Shown in pieces: positions 32,301 through 46,153 of a DNA stretch of 64,000 nt. The notes under the pieces were generated by a model that saw only the letters and a program-made list of their open reading frames with translations, was not told the origin of the DNA and did no database searches. The stretch lies in contig JAACJK010000219.1 of NCBI GenBank assembly GCA_013368325.1, forward strand, positions 1,116,001-1,180,000, written 5' to 3'. The translations under genes and the position numbers were made by a program. Numbering within the stretch: the stretch's first letter is position 1; the number at the start of each line of letters is the position of its first letter. The DNA comes from Ephemerocybe angulata. Lineage: Eukaryota > Basidiomycota > Agaricomycetes > Agaricales > Psathyrellaceae.

Positions 32301-34159
32301 TGCCCTTTGGGATCTCAAGGGCCAGCAGAAGGCGCTTTTGAAACTCCAGGGCGCAGGTGTTGTCAGCTCTGCAAACAGCAGTAATGGTGATGGTATGGAA
32401 AAGGATGGGCGCGACCGCAATGTTCCTGAAGATGAAGATATTGATACCAAGCAAGTCTTGCAGACTCTGAAGGAGAAGATGGAGGACTTGCTTTCGGATA
32501 TCCATATCTTGATCGAGGCGCTGCAATGGGCTGAACCGAGATGGCAGTTCGTTGGTCCTATGGTGTATGTACCCTCTTTGTTTTCTTTTTGGAGAGAGTC
32601 AGGTTTAATCGCCTTGTCGTAGGGCACAGTTGAAAGGTTCGCTACCGGAGCAGTCTGATTTGGATTTCAGGACGCCCACTCCGCCTGTCGTTGCGAGCTC
32701 TTCATCCTCGAGAAAAAGCTCGTTCCAGGACATACGGCGACAGCGGCAGCAGCAGAAGCTGAAGCGGAATGGACAGTCCCAAGAGAACGATGAACAACAT
32801 CATGGCTTGAGGACTCGACATTCTCATCCGTCGCTCATCTCTCTGCAGGATTCGACTCACGTAGACTTGCTGCGAAGATCACCTCCCCCTGGGCAGCAGC
32901 GTATGATGCGGGGCTCAGAGGGTAATCCGGGCCCGACGATCTTTGTGCATGAACACTACCCGCATCTCCACACCATGGCGGACGAGGACTTTGAAGAGTC
33001 GCCTGAACTCCGCATTCAACTCCCTAGAGTCGATTACGATCCACCGACGTTCAACGGCGGCGCGCAAGGCAAGTTCCTCGCAGACCAAACGCACCAGATC
33101 CGCCAGGCGTACTCTGTCTCTCCCTCGTCGACGTCCTCTGGCCATGTACCCGAAGCTCTGCACCAACACCAGCATGACCCGCACCGCCGGCCTGCGTACC
33201 GCCACCAGGATGATGTCGCCCTTGCGCGACACCCCGCCGCAGGCCCAGGCTCGTACTCGCGAGACGGCTTCGCGCACCCAGCAAGCGTGCCGTACATCAG
33301 CGGTTCGGTGCGGCGTTCGTCCATGGTTCTCCCCCGGCCGCACGATCTAAACGAGTCCGGGCATGACCCACACTATCCTCAGCGCATGCTCGGCACGCGT
33401 ACACCCTCCTTTGACGACTTCCGCTCAGACGCGCTCCCGCCCAAGTTCAGACTTAACGTGCCATCGCGTTCCTCAGTTAATCCCCTGGACCGCGGTGGCG
33501 CTGGTGTGGACGACGATAGAAAGCCGCTCGCGCTGTCCTCGCCTTCTGGGCACCGGCAGGAGCACAGAGATGGCGTTGATTCGGGCGTGCGGGGACTGGA
33601 CGAGCGTCAGTATCATCATGAGCACCGGTCTGATGTCAGGACGGGCGTGCACTCGCCTTATGCGAATTCGTTCCCAGCTGGACTAGAGTTCGTCATTCTC
33701 CCTTTTTAAGGTTTGTATCGCATATTTACCGTCTCATCTACTACCAGATTGCGATACCCTTGGCCTGCTGCCGAGGGTCAAGATCGACCGCAAGGCCAAC
33801 ATCTAGCGCACACGCACAACACACCGTCCTACCACCACACCCCAAATAACACGGACTGGAAGCAGCTCCCACCGGCTGCACATCAGCAGCAGCAGCACGG
33901 CGGTGCACCTGGCCCTGGCCCCTCAGGATACTCCTCCAATGGTGGATATGGGCACTACCAGCAGATAGCAGTGGACGATTCGCCCCTCAGTATGTCCCCA
34001 GTTAGCACCCGGTCCGAGGAGCATCGGCCACACTTGATGTATCCGGGGGCCGACGCCACCTCGATGCCGCCGGGCTATGGCAATCTGCGCCCTGGCCCTG
34101 AACGTGTGGTGCCGTATAACCGCCATCCAGGCTTCCACGGCGGCCGTAGTCCTACTTAA
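29336..34159 (+). CDS. Zn2Cys6 transcription factor with fungal-specific TF domain
   Basis: A large nuclear regulator, about 1,380 residues from a dozen or so exons. The zinc cluster is KKRKIDRACDGCRRKKTRCD followed by NNVCTNCIQSKKACTY, spaced C-x2-C-x6-C-x9-C-x2-C-x6-C (residues about 45-78). A dimerisation helix (YVVGLEDRVEELEALLAQ) comes two introns later, then DFSDELGPPVPRDSW. A Ser-rich linker (29900-30600) leads into the fungal_trans domain: RFPPQDLCETLIDLYFHHNN and FPLLHRPTFEQQW (about 30730-30840), then LRRALDAGAHRKQ, WKRAFWLLIAFDRIGGVILG and FDLEFPLEVDDPYW. The C-terminal ~480 residues (from about 32640) are Ser/Pro/His/Gln-rich and disordered. Exon joins in the 30900-31300 part are less certain. 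Its layout resembles XlnR/Gal4-like regulators of carbon or xenobiotic use in basidiomycetes; its targets are unknown. Confidence 0.88.
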
Positions 34160-34603
34160 GCTCCCCATCAATCTCCCTTCATCTTCCTCAACAACCTCCC
34201 AACCTCGCGAGCATGGTTTTTACCTTGAACTCACTCAAGTCGACTCTCCTTCTCTCTCTCCTCTCTCTCTCTCCCTCTCCCCCTGTGTGTCTCTCGTGAG
34301 TCGTCGTCGTGTTGTTGTGCTATACTAGCTTTCCCTCGTCAGCCGCTTTTGTGTTACCTGCCTACCAGTACTAGTTGCTACAGGCTTCTTAATTTTGCTT
34401 TCTTCTTCGTTCGGTTCTTCTTCGTTCGGTTCACGTTTGTCCAACCCTCATTTGCATCTCATTCCTCCTCAATAAATCCATCATCGGCAATTAAGATCGT
34501 ATAGATACAAACAGTCTAAATAAATTAGCGAAGTAGCGCGTAATAATGATATGAGATGGAGCAAAGCAAAGAGCGAATGAGTGGATCTATGGATAGGTGG
34601 AAT
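34160..34603. other. intergenic, 444 bp, convergent; CT tract and 15 bp direct repeat
   Basis: Between the 3' ends of the zinc-cluster gene (+) and CSF1 (-). It holds an almost pure pyrimidine tract at 34244-34284, mostly CT dinucleotides, and a perfect 15 bp tandem duplication (TTCTTCTTCGTTCGG) at 34400-34414 and 34415-34429. No gene was seen. Confidence 0.7.
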
Positions 34604-37600
34604 CTAGAGGGCGGGAGATGCGGGTTTGGGTGGAGAATTCGTCTGGAGACTGGGATCAGCAGCTTCTTGCTTCTTCAGCAGTTGTTGGCTGTAGAGCTTG
34701 AACAAGACCTCCATGATCTCCTCGAGGGGGATAGTCGCGTATTCGTGGACGTATTGCGGCAACGAGTCTTCCAGATTGAAGCCCGCCTTTTTCATGAAAA
34801 ACGGGTGCATAACGTCAGGAGTGGCCTCGCCCAACTGCCTCATCGTTAGTCGTTCGATGTGCCGCTCCCGAGGCTGGTATATGATTGTAGAAGATGGTGA
34901 GGTCACAAGCGCCGCGGTTGAAGCTCCCGATGGGAGGGGCGAGAAGTCAGGGGAGCCCGCCTCCGGGTGCGTAGGGGCAGGGAAGGTCAATGGCGGGGCA
35001 AGACTGGGAGTGGAGCGGGTTACAGAAGCGGATCGCGGTGCCTGCGGCAGCACAGCGCGAGCCGCCTGCTCGATGGACGGATACCGGGCAGAAGAAGGGG
35101 CACTTAATGGTGAGAGGAATCCTTGGTTTGGAGGACCGGCTGCTGGAAGCGTGGCAGACCTGGGAGTTTCCGAGGATGGGGAGCCCAGGTCGAGCGGTTC
35201 AGGGACTTTCCTTCGTACGCCCGGGGCATTTGGATTAGGGGATGAGACCGTCAATGAGGTCCTCCAGTCCTCTGTGGCGCGTACTTGGGCCATTTCGCGT
35301 GTCAGGTTTTTGCGTAGCAAGGTGAGCCATGCGTATAGGGACATGTTGAGGGTGATGAAAATATCCTCATATGCCTTCATTCCTTCCTTCCTGATGAACA
35401 CGCTGTCGAAGTCGTATATCAGCTGCCTCTCTCCATTGCTTGAGAACCGTTCCTCGCTCAGCATATGCATCTTCATGGACGGTAGCCCGATGATAGTGGC
35501 CCCAGACGAGTCCTTGAACATCGCCTCCAGCCAGTCGCGGCCATCGAATCCTTCTAGCGGAGTTGGCGGCACGAGGTCGGGATGATTGTGCGTGTGTTTG
35601 GAGATGGCCATCGACGAGAACGACAGGCGGAGATCCCGTTCACCGGGTTGGCTTTCGGTCGCTACCAGTCTGTTAAGCTGCGCCTTGACGCGCTTCCCAA
35701 TGAACTGAGCGATTTCCACATCGTTCATGGAACGAGGGAACACCACGAGTCGTAGGAGGTCCAGCCGAAGCGTGATGTTCTGCCGGATGATGTAAGACAA
35801 TCGGGGTTCAAAATCGCGGAAGCGGCTCCGTGCCGAGTCGAGCATGGCCTCTGCCACGGCAGAGAGAGGGTTCTCTGGGTTCGGAGTCCGAGTCGCCCAG
35901 TACGTCTTGCTTTCTCTACTGGCCGCTTGCCTTTGAACATCGATGTTGGTCTTGAACTTGTTGATGTACGACATCATCTTGGGGATGGTCCCGACTGTTG
36001 CCACCATTACAATCTCCGGACTGTTGACTGTGAATGAGAGTTGCAGAAGGCGTTCACCAGTAGCTTTCGCGTTCACTTGAGACCAATCATCGAAGATCAT
36101 GACTTCCAGCGGTTCCGCACTATTGAGAATGTCAGTACAAGGGAGGGTAACTCGAGCCAAAGGCTTACCGATAATGCAGCAACTTCTGGTGATCAGACTC
36201 AAGGGCAACAATGAGAGTGCCACTGGTCATCTTCAACTCAAGCATCTGAGAGTCGCCATCCTCTGGGTGTGGAGTATCTTTTCGGTGGACCGTGTTGAAC
36301 AAGCAATCTGGCACACGAATATGCCCAGAAAGGTTCCCAGTTCCTGAGATTGAAACGTCTTCAACAAAGACTGAGACCTCGTTTGCGGAGTCTGTCAATT
36401 TCGAGCGCAGCACTGCGTTCTTCAAGTCCAATTCCATTGATGTGATGGACTGGCCAAGGTCGACGGTGAGCTTGATTTGGCGAATGCGTACGATGGCCAG
36501 AATAGATAGTCCTTGGTCTTTCCTCGATGGGTCCAACGATTCGGTTGCAGAGGCCTTCGGTGCGTCTCGTGCTTGATCCTTGAAGACGGGAATTCGATCC
36601 AACCACACTGCTTTGAAGCAGAGTATATCCTGCAGACGCGAGAATCGTACTCCTCCTAGGAATTCGGTGTCGAGAATCGCAGAGATGGAGCTGACAGGCT
36701 CTCCGTCCACATCGGTCTTATCGAAAGTAACGGAAAATGCCAGATTGCGGGCATCCAGGTTGACGCATTCTTCGCTGAGGAATCCATGTTTAAGACCGAT
36801 AGAGAGTCCAGCGACGGAACCCGTGAACGAGACTTGGCGAGCTCCTGGGGAAACGTTGACAATGAAGCCACCGCTCTCCCAGTTCAATGCAGCAACGACG
36901 TTGACATCTGGTTGGCAAGTCAGCTCTAGCCTTGACTTGTCGATGCGAAGACTGAAGCTGAGCTGCATGCTGGAGACAGGATCGCTGGAGTCAGAGGATG
37001 GGAATGGTTTATTTTGGTCGGAGCGGGGAGTCATAGGGAATTGAGGTGGAGGTGAACGAGCGCTTATCTTCCGCATTCGTGTTTCGACTCTGCCGATGAC
37101 TTCCGTGACGAATGGCAAAAGCTGCGGCCGAAGTGTGTTCCTACTCGAGTGAACTGTACTCTTGAACAGGAGCAACGACGGCTCTTGGTCAAGATTATTG
37201 GCGGACAGCTTCCGCGCCGCAGGCGTAGCTCGATATTCGGCCCAAACAGACACGACAGGCAGATTGAACACTTCTGCTCCAACATCAAGCACCTGCTCAT
37301 CTGTTAGCTCCTGGAATGGGTTGGATAGAGACCGCGCCCTGAGTTGCCGACTAGCAGATGCACTGTAAGCCCGGACCTTCCCGCTCAGGAATGTCAATGA
37401 AGCGAAAACGTTGGACGTGGGAAGCGAGGTGTAGTGCGTGTCGTAGCCTGAAGGTTTCCTGGCTTCAAAGGTGGGCATGGCGCTCAGGGGAGTTCGTGGC
37501 ATTGTAGCTGAGAGCCGAGTGACTCTGTCCTTTCCTTGTCGGTAGACGTCGATTAAGGAGAAGATGTAGTCAGGGATGGTTGAATCAAGATCTAGGACAA

Positions 37601-40600
37601 ACCCGTCGACGTTTGCATCAATCCAGATCTTCCTCGAGGTCGAGGAGGTCGACGACCGGAGATTGGCCTTCATTTCGGGATACAAGAGACGGTTCCGCGT
37701 ATTATGCTTCTCTGCGGTGAAATCATCCGGTATCGTTTGGTTGAACCTGTAGTTCATCAATAAAGATTCAAACGTGAACGAAATCAACGTACCTCGACAC
37801 GAATTGGAAGCAAAGCCGCTGCATGAGTGCTTGTCCTGTCTCCCCTCGTGTTGTGCTGAACTTTATCGAGCGTATGGAGAACAAGAATGCCGGCACCGCA
37901 CCAGAAGTGCTCTGACGCTGCAAGTCGTCGTTGCTAAGCGGGAAGACCACGCCAACATTCTGGATGACCACATTGACAATGAAGTTGTTGAGCCAATTGG
38001 TCGTTTCTTCCAGCTGAACGTCCCGAACTTTGACATCAAAGGTTTCCAGGATAGTGCGCGTTTTCTCCTTGAATGTCGCAAGTTCAAGCGACCTCCTTTC
38101 CTGTCTATCAAGCATTTCGGCCTATCCCAAAACACATGTCAGCAAAACGTCTGGGTAAAGTTTAATAGACATGACACACCTGAAGATGATCTATGAAGTC
38201 GCCCACTTCCCCAATGGAACTCGGCTGCATGACTGCGTGAACCCTCGTAACTGCAAGGTCCAAGTTCTGGATGAGAGACTCGGAGTCGATGTCATTGCTT
38301 CCTATGACCTTGAAGTCGATCGTCACGAAGGCAGAGCGCTGCTTGCGGGTATGTTGAATAGAACCAGATGCGCGCGGAGCCAAAGACAAGGTCAAGCCAG
38401 TCAAGGCCAAGTCCCACGACAACCCGTTCGAGTTATTCACCCCACCACGGATATCGAGGCATTCGAGCGAAAGAGTCGATGAGAGGCCTTCTAATCCTAT
38501 GCGGAAGCCTTTCATCTTGATGAAAGCGCCGTACTGCAAGGGGGTACTCTTGGCCGGCTTGGGAGAGGAGGGTTGTTTGGCGCGCGTCTTTTGCATCAGG
38601 TCGACTAGGTCATTGAAATCCTGTCCAAACTTCTGCTGAACAGCCAGCAGTGTATCCCAATGAGATGGTTTGACCTTGAGGTCGATGAACTCGACGAGAG
38701 CCAACGTATGGATGCAAGTACCATCCCAATGGCCAGCAAGGGAGATCGGGGGCAAGGCTAGGCGGACCCGGGAGCGAGGTGGGACGGAACTCAACCCCGG
38801 TTTGCCCGAAACATGAAGGATGATGGTCGATAGTTGCAATCCAAATGTGTGGACAGGGGAGATCGCGCTGGAAATAGGAGATCTTGCGTATGCCACTGTG
38901 TTGTGGACCTCCAGGGTGACCCAAGTTCCGTGCATCACTTGCAGCACCACGGAGGCTTGACCAACGGAGCCTGTGATATTGGATGCGACGGTCTTTGCAG
39001 GGGGAGGCGACAGGGCAGGCTTTGGACTCTTCGACCCCACTTCGGACAGCATGGATTTGATAGTGGCTTCAATCCCGGGAAGGTAGTCGGCTCTCCACTC
39101 CTCTGCGAAGCGATACAAACGAAGAGCACTGCGAGGGACATCCAGGCGTAGTTCATTGACTGAGAAAACGAGGCGGTACGTGACCCTTGAAACAGAGGAT
39201 TCGTCTCTCGACAACGCGCTCACTTTGCCGACTTGGCATGTGATGGCTGCGAGGACATCCTGAGGGCTTTCCTTCGCCGGATTGGAGGGCGACCGAGCAT
39301 GGAGGTATATCTCTTCAAATAGGATAGCGTGATTCATTGAGTGGTCAGAGGCAGTTTGCGATTGGAGTAGCGTGGAAGAAGATTGCCATCCTACGATACC
39401 GAACTCGAAGATCAAGTTCTCGGCACCGGCGCGAAGGCGAATCTTTCGGATGGAGACAATAATAAGGGCGTTAATTAGCTTGGCTGGACGGATAGAGAGC
39501 GAATCATGGCGAGGCGGGGATGCAGGGCGTTTGGAGTCAGAGAAATATTGGCGTCGCACGCGAAGGATGTGTTGGATGAAGGGCATCAGATGGGGGTAAA
39601 CGGCAAGACTGCTCTCTCCTAGGGTGACGCTGACGTTCCATTTGCGAACCAGTTTGGGAGTCTGATCCCTGAACGAGGTCTGTGACATACTCGTAGGCTG
39701 CCCCATGGCAAATTGAATGAGTTCGAGTTTGTCTTTGCGGATTTGGCAGCCTAGTTCTCGTAGAACAAGTTCACTCGTCGCCTGCTTGAGGGGATCGAGG
39801 ACAGAAAGCTCGATCGAGTCGAGTTGTACGCCGACGGTATCAAACAGAACCGTATCCTTCTTTGGTTGCCGAAGGTCGTCTTGCAGACCAGGGAAGAGAT
39901 CATGAAGTTGGGGAAAGTCGGCCACCGTGACGTCGTCCTGCTCGAGGGCGGAGAGCCTCGAGTTTAAGAGTTTGACAAATTCATCCGACCCATAGTAGTC
40001 CTTGGTGTGAAGGTCATCCTGAGGAGCGCTGCAACCACGCAAGTGATATAGCAGCCTAAATATTGGATCGCTGCGTAGTCTCCACGGGATCCCACTCTGG
40101 ACGAGGTACGAAGGCTGGATGGTCGACAGCGTGTCGAGAATGGACCGACTTTCAGAAGATTGGAGGAGCCTTCCAACGATGTTGTGGATGAGATGCTGTC
40201 TGTCATCGCTCAGGTGCTTGATCTTCCTCGACAGCTCGGTCCCCGAGGCTTGGAGTGACAGGCCGATCAGAGCCATGACTTCAGGCCCGCGATGCCCAAC
40301 ATCCACAGACACGCGCTCGGCGTGCGTGTTCAGCGAGCGGTTAGAGAGTTGGGAGGATATGTTGTTGATAGAAACATCAAGAATCGTCAATGATGGGGCT
40401 ACTGAGAGCAAGGTGCGTTTGTCGATCGAAATGTCGACTCTGCTCGATAGCCTCTTGACTGTGAGCTCGACCATCGGGGTTTCGTCAATGGTACACCCAG
40501 TCAGGCTGAGGCTATCCACATTCACGTCGACAATGGCCGTGCTATCCATTTTAGAAGGGCTATTCGCCTGGATATTAGCACGGATGGATTGCTCTTCCAA

Positions 40601-43600
40601 GAGGGGTATATGGTGAATGAGGGTGGCTCGGATTGATGACAGTTGGACATCGAACAGCAAGCAGGATGGTCCGTCGACTTCGGAGAGAATTTTCGACATA
40701 TGTTTAGCCATTAGAGAGTCGATGACCATCTCTTGATCCTCAGACTAAAGCATGGGGTGTTAGTATAGTCTATATCTATAGAGAGGCAGCTTACCATAGA
40801 CTGTATATCTTCCTCGAAGTAGGTGTATGCAAGCGAAAGCAAGGGCGTCACCCTGATACCCAGTTGCTTCAAAGTTCGGACACGAACAACGGTGTTGTTT
40901 CGAGCTCGCTTCGTCTCCTCTGGGATGAAGATACTTGAAGGCTCGGTACTTTGATCAGTAGTCGCTTCATCCCCATGACCTTTCAAGTTTAGATTTGGCT
41001 TATCCTGTAAATAGTCAGCATTCATCACGCCGAAACTGTACAGGACATACTCTGGCGAGGGTGAAGGAAGTCGAAGCCCCTGAAGTAGGGTGGCTTTCAT
41101 CCTTCACGTAGTGCCGAGTTAGAGGGGCGTAAAATGCCAAGAGAGCAGCATCGGAACGAGAAGTAGGAGAATCTAAACCCGTCGTGAGTACCAAAACAGG
41201 TATACATTTCTCTAGGTACACTCACCCGCCATGTCAAACCAGTCGCTATTCAAGGAGTCTCCATCCGTCAGGTCGGCATCGTCAGATTCTTCCCCACTAG
41301 ACATCCCATAGTCGAAATCTTCATCATGAGGAACTGGTTTGGCCTTGGAGAAGCGCGAGCTCCTGTGAAGTACCAGCCGTGAGAACGACGCGTCCCGATT
41401 AGGCAAGGTCAATACTCACGCCACACGCGCGTCACGATCCACTTCTGACATCCCTTCATCCTCTTCAGAGTCGGACACGTTGCTCATCGAGCGCCAGTTC
41501 ACGGGCCGCTCTGCGCCTCGCCTCTCATCAGGCTTAGCGGGTCTTGGAGCCGAGCTAGTTTTCATACACGGTAACATCGGCTGGGGAACGAAGACTCCGT
41601 TATGATGACCAGCTGCATCTAAATGCCAAACGCCGTCAGTCAGCCTTGAAAGACCATCCATGCATAAAATGTTCTTGCCTATCTGGACTTCCGATATCCC
41701 TTGAAGCCCAGCTATCATCCTCTTGACACGGTCTGTCGGCCTGTCCTGCTCCTCCACAAACGCAACTTGGGCAGCATTCAGAGCCAGATAATCTTGCGGG
41801 GCAGAATAGACATCCACATATGCGTCGGCACCAAGCTCTCCCGCTTCCAGCCAAGATGCACCGTGGAACTGCGACGTTACCAGGACCTTCGTCGTCAGTT
41901 GAGGAATTTTGATGCTGATGACTTTGCGGTAATGATCGGCGGCCAAGTCGTTAGTGTTGATCTTGATTCCTTCTGGCAAAGTTATAACCAGCGCCGCACT
42001 TCCCGCCTTCCAGGTTACATCCAAAGACCGAACGGACACCTTGTAGAAAGTAACTGCATAGCTATTAGGATGTATGCAGGAATACGATGGTGAATAACGC
42101 GCTTACTGTCAGATTCCAGGGGCGGCATGTACTCCTCTGCAGGCGCATTGACATGATCCACAAAATGCAGCCGGAAGGCGTTCCCGACAGCCCCCAATAT
42201 CTTGGCCTCAGATGCACACACAGAAGCGCTCACCGCGCCTACGCTGATCTCCCAGATACAAAGGTAGGTCGCAGTCCTGGGCAAGGGCCCAAAAAGCCGG
42301 TTTGCAACAACGTCAAGACCGTCGACGAAGAGTAGAGGTTTGCGATTCGGAGGTTTGGAATAAGCAACTTTCTCTGGTAGGAGTTCGTCAATGTACCCCC
42401 GAAGCGGGTCGACGTTGAGAGACATCTCTGGAGAACGAAGTCAGAATCGTTTAGCATACCAGTGTGCCATGCATACCCATGAAAAAATCGTGCAGACGAA
42501 GGTCCAGCTGTACGCTGCGCGTGTAGAGAAGTAGACAGGCGCCAGCATCTTGAGCCTCGGCAGAAGTTCGGTATCCCAGAAGGCCGGCAGGTAACGTTAT
42601 TAGGACATCTTCGGCCACGAGAACCATCTCTACCTGGAGCATGTTGTGCTTTTGTAACAAGTCAGTCGCAGGTTAGAAATATAAGGCCATTCGACGAACC
42701 TTTCCTGGGCGGTACTTGAGCATAATGGGATCTCCAAGGGGCGTATTCTTCTTTCGATTATCCAGGTACTCATAAAGAGTGGAGAAATGAGTAAATGAAC
42801 CGAAGTAGTTGTCCTTTAAGACCATGAAGTAGCGGATTGCCCATCCCAGTGCCTTGAGGGCCGTGTTCGACAACTTGAAGTCAAGTTTGAGCTGGTCGAC
42901 ACAATCTTCGCGGGTTTCAGAGTGGTAGCGATACGATCCGGACACTTCAAGCACCGTCGACTGAAGGAAGCTGTGTCCTTCCTTCGGAGCGTGCAAAGCA
43001 TACGTATTCCATCGAGGGACTGAGATGGTCGCGGCGAGACCGGGCGCACTGAGCAAGAATGATACCGATGTCGCCATGGGCCTGAACTTGTTCGAGGGGA
43101 TAGTGGCGTCAGCCTTGAGGTGAACTCCTCGCGCAGTTAGCAGAGCTTGAAGGTCATTTTAATCATTATGACTGTTCGCCGACCGCCTATCCGTAAGCAC
43201 TCACCGTTTTCCTCGCGCAATAGAGGTTTGTCAATGATGTTGTGATCATTCAGATAAAGATTTAGCTCGTAGTGGTGCAGCTCAATCTGGGCCTGGTATA
43301 TCATCGGGATGAATTTCTGCCAGTCTGTCGGAGGCCCAGACGACCAGTCCTTTCCGAGGTCAGTGAACATGTTGATATGGTCGCGAAGCAAATACAGCAC
43401 GGGTTGGCGAAGGGATATCGAGACAAGCCAAGTACGCTGCCCATTCCATTGCAGTGGGGCAGGAAGTTCACATCGAACCTGTGGACTTCCGTTAACCATT
43501 ACGTTTAGGAAAATCGACGAGTTCTCTTACTCTGCACGACTCGGATGTGATGAGTTTGATATCGTTCAAGCTAGATGTCACGACGAGTGAGTCCAGGTGA

Positions 43601-45543
43601 ACCTCCATATGCGCCTCGTATCCTTCAGGACCGGAAACCATGGGCATAACATAGTTTATGGATGACCGGTCTCCAATGGATAGGTCGATAGTGGCATTCT
43701 CACGACGCTTGGGTCTTCGTGGTAAGTCCGACTTGCCATCCCATTCCCAGTCCTGAACGATTTATCAGCACCTGCTGAAAAGTAAGCATCAAGAGGACAG
43801 ACCTTGGAGGGTTCTCTGAACGGTACATGCATCGTCGTCTCGTCCCTCAGCTCGATGAAAACATTCAGAGCCGTCCACACCCGCTTATCCCCAGGTTTCA
43901 ACCGCTGCGTCACTTCCACGTCCTGGTACGTCGAGGGGAAGAAGATTTTCTGCAACTCCACCCTTTGCCTATCCGCCCATGGCCCATACCGGAGAGTACC
44001 GCCAGTGATCACAATCTCGAAGCCCCACTCGGGCGCAGTGTCCCCGTTCCCAACATCGACAATATCTCCTCGGGAGAAAGGGTCTGCGTGAGGAAAAGGG
44101 GGAACCTCCCCCACAACGTCTACGTAATAGGTCAGCTCCAGACTCGGCGTCTCCAGTATCTTGCGCTCAATCGCGTATTCGTAGGTGGAAAAGTCTATTC
44201 CGATGGGTGTTTCTTCTTCTTCGACTTTCTTCCGCTTGCCAGATGGCTTGGCTGACCCGATGTGGCGCTGAAGTTGGCGTTGTTCCTTTCGTTCTGAGAA
44301 GTACTGCTGAACCAGGCGGAATATGTGCCTGTGTTTCCATAGCCTAGTGAACGCTTTATATGGAGCATACGAGCCCGGGGTCTTCGATGGTTTGTATCTA
44401 GCGATGCATATTAGCATATAGCACATGTTGGCTGTTCAATTCTCCTCACCGTTGAATTCTATCATGCAGCAAGCCGCCCACTGTACTCATATTATCCGCA
44501 TAGTCTTCGTTCTCTACGATCCGAACCAACGCGTTTCGAAAGGTGAGATTGAGCAGCTGCTTGTATAAATCAAACTTCGACCTGGACTGGGTACGCTGTC
44601 AAAACTCCGTGTCGGGCGGGCAGAGGAAGGTACAACTCACAGAGACGACTCCAAAGGTTCCATGTGCCGTATGAAACTCGGCGACCATAAGCGACGGCGT
44701 TGAGGGATTTCCGAGGATGATCGCGCCTGTGGTCACTTCAATTCCGAGTGGTAGGAGGTCCTTAGGATCGAGGTTTGGCAGTTGTTTCCCTAGCCAACCG
44801 ACCGCGTTCTGAATCATCGCCGGTACGCGTAGCGAATGCTTGGCAGTGGAGGGGGGGTACGTCGATGCTGCATCTACTTAGCGAGTCAATATATGCGCGT
44901 CTATTGACTTGGGTGGGACGAACCTTGCCGACTCTTGGGCCTCAGCCTCTCCCCGCTGACTCTGGAAGTGGATCGGTTCAAGGACTCCATTTGGGAAAGG
45001 ATGTTGTCGTAGGCCGCAGTCCTGTTGTACAGGAACCATTCCATTCCCTCCAGAGAGAGCTGTATACGGCACCACATCCATGTCTCCTTGACTTTGCCTG
45101 GCAAACCATGGTCGAGTAGGCATTGGAGCAGTATCGTGAGCGGAAGAACCACTCACCGACGTCTTCGCCGCGACTCGAATTAATATCTTCCTCGCCAGTG
45201 GGCACGCGAATCCAATAACGCCATTGTATCTGGCCCTTGACAATCTTGATAGTCTGGTTACTGGAGTGATACGCGAAGTCCTTGAAGAGAATGCGTCCTG
45301 CCAAGAGCGAGAAATGGATAGAGCCTAGTGCCGCGAACGTACCGGTCAAGTCACACCAAGGTTCTTAACTAGCATCAAGTACGCACCTATTTCAACCCAT
45401 ATACTCGATGCTTCCTGGTTCCAGTACAGCAACCGGATGAGTTGGCCTATGATAAACGCAAGACAGCGGTTCCAGTAGAAGAAGTAGATAATGAGGGCGA
45501 CAATGATGCATATGCATATAACGAGGAGCAGACGCGTTAGCAT
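34604..45543 (-). CDS. CSF1: Csf1/BLTP1 bridge-like lipid transfer protein
   Basis: A very large ER-anchored bridge-like lipid transfer protein, the fungal homologue of BLTP1/Tweek, which moves phospholipids along a hydrophobic groove at membrane contacts. It spans 10.9 kb with about 20 short introns, giving roughly 3,200 residues. The first exon has an N-terminal membrane anchor (LTRLLLVICICIIVALIIYF) followed by YWNRCLAFIIGQLIRLLYWN. The next exons give the chorein-like start GSIHFSLLAGRILFKDFAYH, GQIQWRYWIR, WMWCRIQLSLEGMEWFLYNR and TAAYDNILSQ, all typical of the Csf1 N-terminal domain. WGFEIVITGGTLRYGPWADR lies further in (about 44000). The long middle is repeating beta-groove sequence. 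The C-terminal exon ends with PQYVHEYATIPLEEIMEVLF and a short Pro/Ser tail. The start at 45541-45543 is the ATG immediately before the anchor; upstream codons only reach a TTG. Identification is strong at both ends. Confidence 0.9.
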
Positions 45544-45892
45544 GTCGGGAACCTGTCGGTTAGGCTTTGGTCGACAGCGTCTGAGTGCCTTCGTGTCGTA
45601 GGTCCGGCGTCGTGGACTTCTCGGCAAGCTCGTTGTGGGTGCTTGGTATTCTGAGGACCGGAGAGGTGGGATTGTCCTGGAGGTGTAGATTACGCCTCTA
45701 GACCGCGGTAGCCTTCATTCCTTCGCGTCGAGAATGTCGAATGTCAGGGAATGGGTGCTGCTCGTCGTGAGCGCTTGCCGTCAGTGCCAACCTGAGCGAA
45801 CAGGAGCGTCGGTGGCTGTTGCGGAAACGAGACCAAACAAGCAATCCGCCGGCGATGAGCTCATCACGCACTTTCACCTCCTTTCAACGACC
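45544..45892. promoter_or_regulatory. divergent promoter region CSF1 / twin-CX9C gene
   Basis: 349 bp between divergent start codons, holding both promoters and 5' UTRs. Open codons run upstream of the twin-CX9C start on the plus strand (from 45734) but carry no homology-like features. Confidence 0.5.
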
Positions 45893-46153
45893 ATGAGCGC
45901 GACCGGTGCAGCTTCCAAGCCAGCGAGACCCATTGCACGGCTCGCATACCACTCCACTGTCACTTGTGCAGCCCAAGCTTCGGTCTACGGGAAATGCATT
46001 ACCGCATCGTATCTGGACGTTTCGAAGGATATGTGTAGCGCCGAATTTGCAAAGTTCAAGGCATGCCTGCGGGAATCTGTGCGTTCGACCATATTATATC
46101 TCTTACACTTAACTAACCTCCCCTGCTCATCTCAGATGAAGAAGCGCCAATAA
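45893..46153 (+). CDS. small twin-CX9C (CHCH) mitochondrial protein, NDUFAF8-like
   Basis: 67 residues in two exons, joined over a 57 bp intron (46079-46135). Two CX9C motifs are visible: CAAQASVYGKC and CSAEFAKFKAC. These form the helical hairpin with two disulfides that the Mia40 relay oxidises in the intermembrane space. Spacing, size and the closing MKKRQ resemble the complex I assembly factor NDUFAF8 (C17orf89) group; other small CX9C families are possible. The ATG at 45893 starts a short Ala/Pro-rich lead (MSATGAASKPARPIARLAYH). The final exon is only six codons including the stop. The intron is a multiple of three and lacks stops, so retention would add 19 residues before the last five. 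Confidence 0.75.
   Translation: MSATGAASKPARPIARLAYHSTVTCAAQASVYGKCITASYLDVSKDMCSAEFAKFKACLRESVRSTILYLLHLTNLPCSSQMKKRQ

Noticed and set aside
34698..35585. 295-codon plus-strand ORF
   Set aside because: Antisense to the last exon of CSF1, which has clear family sequence; the ORF is a shadow.
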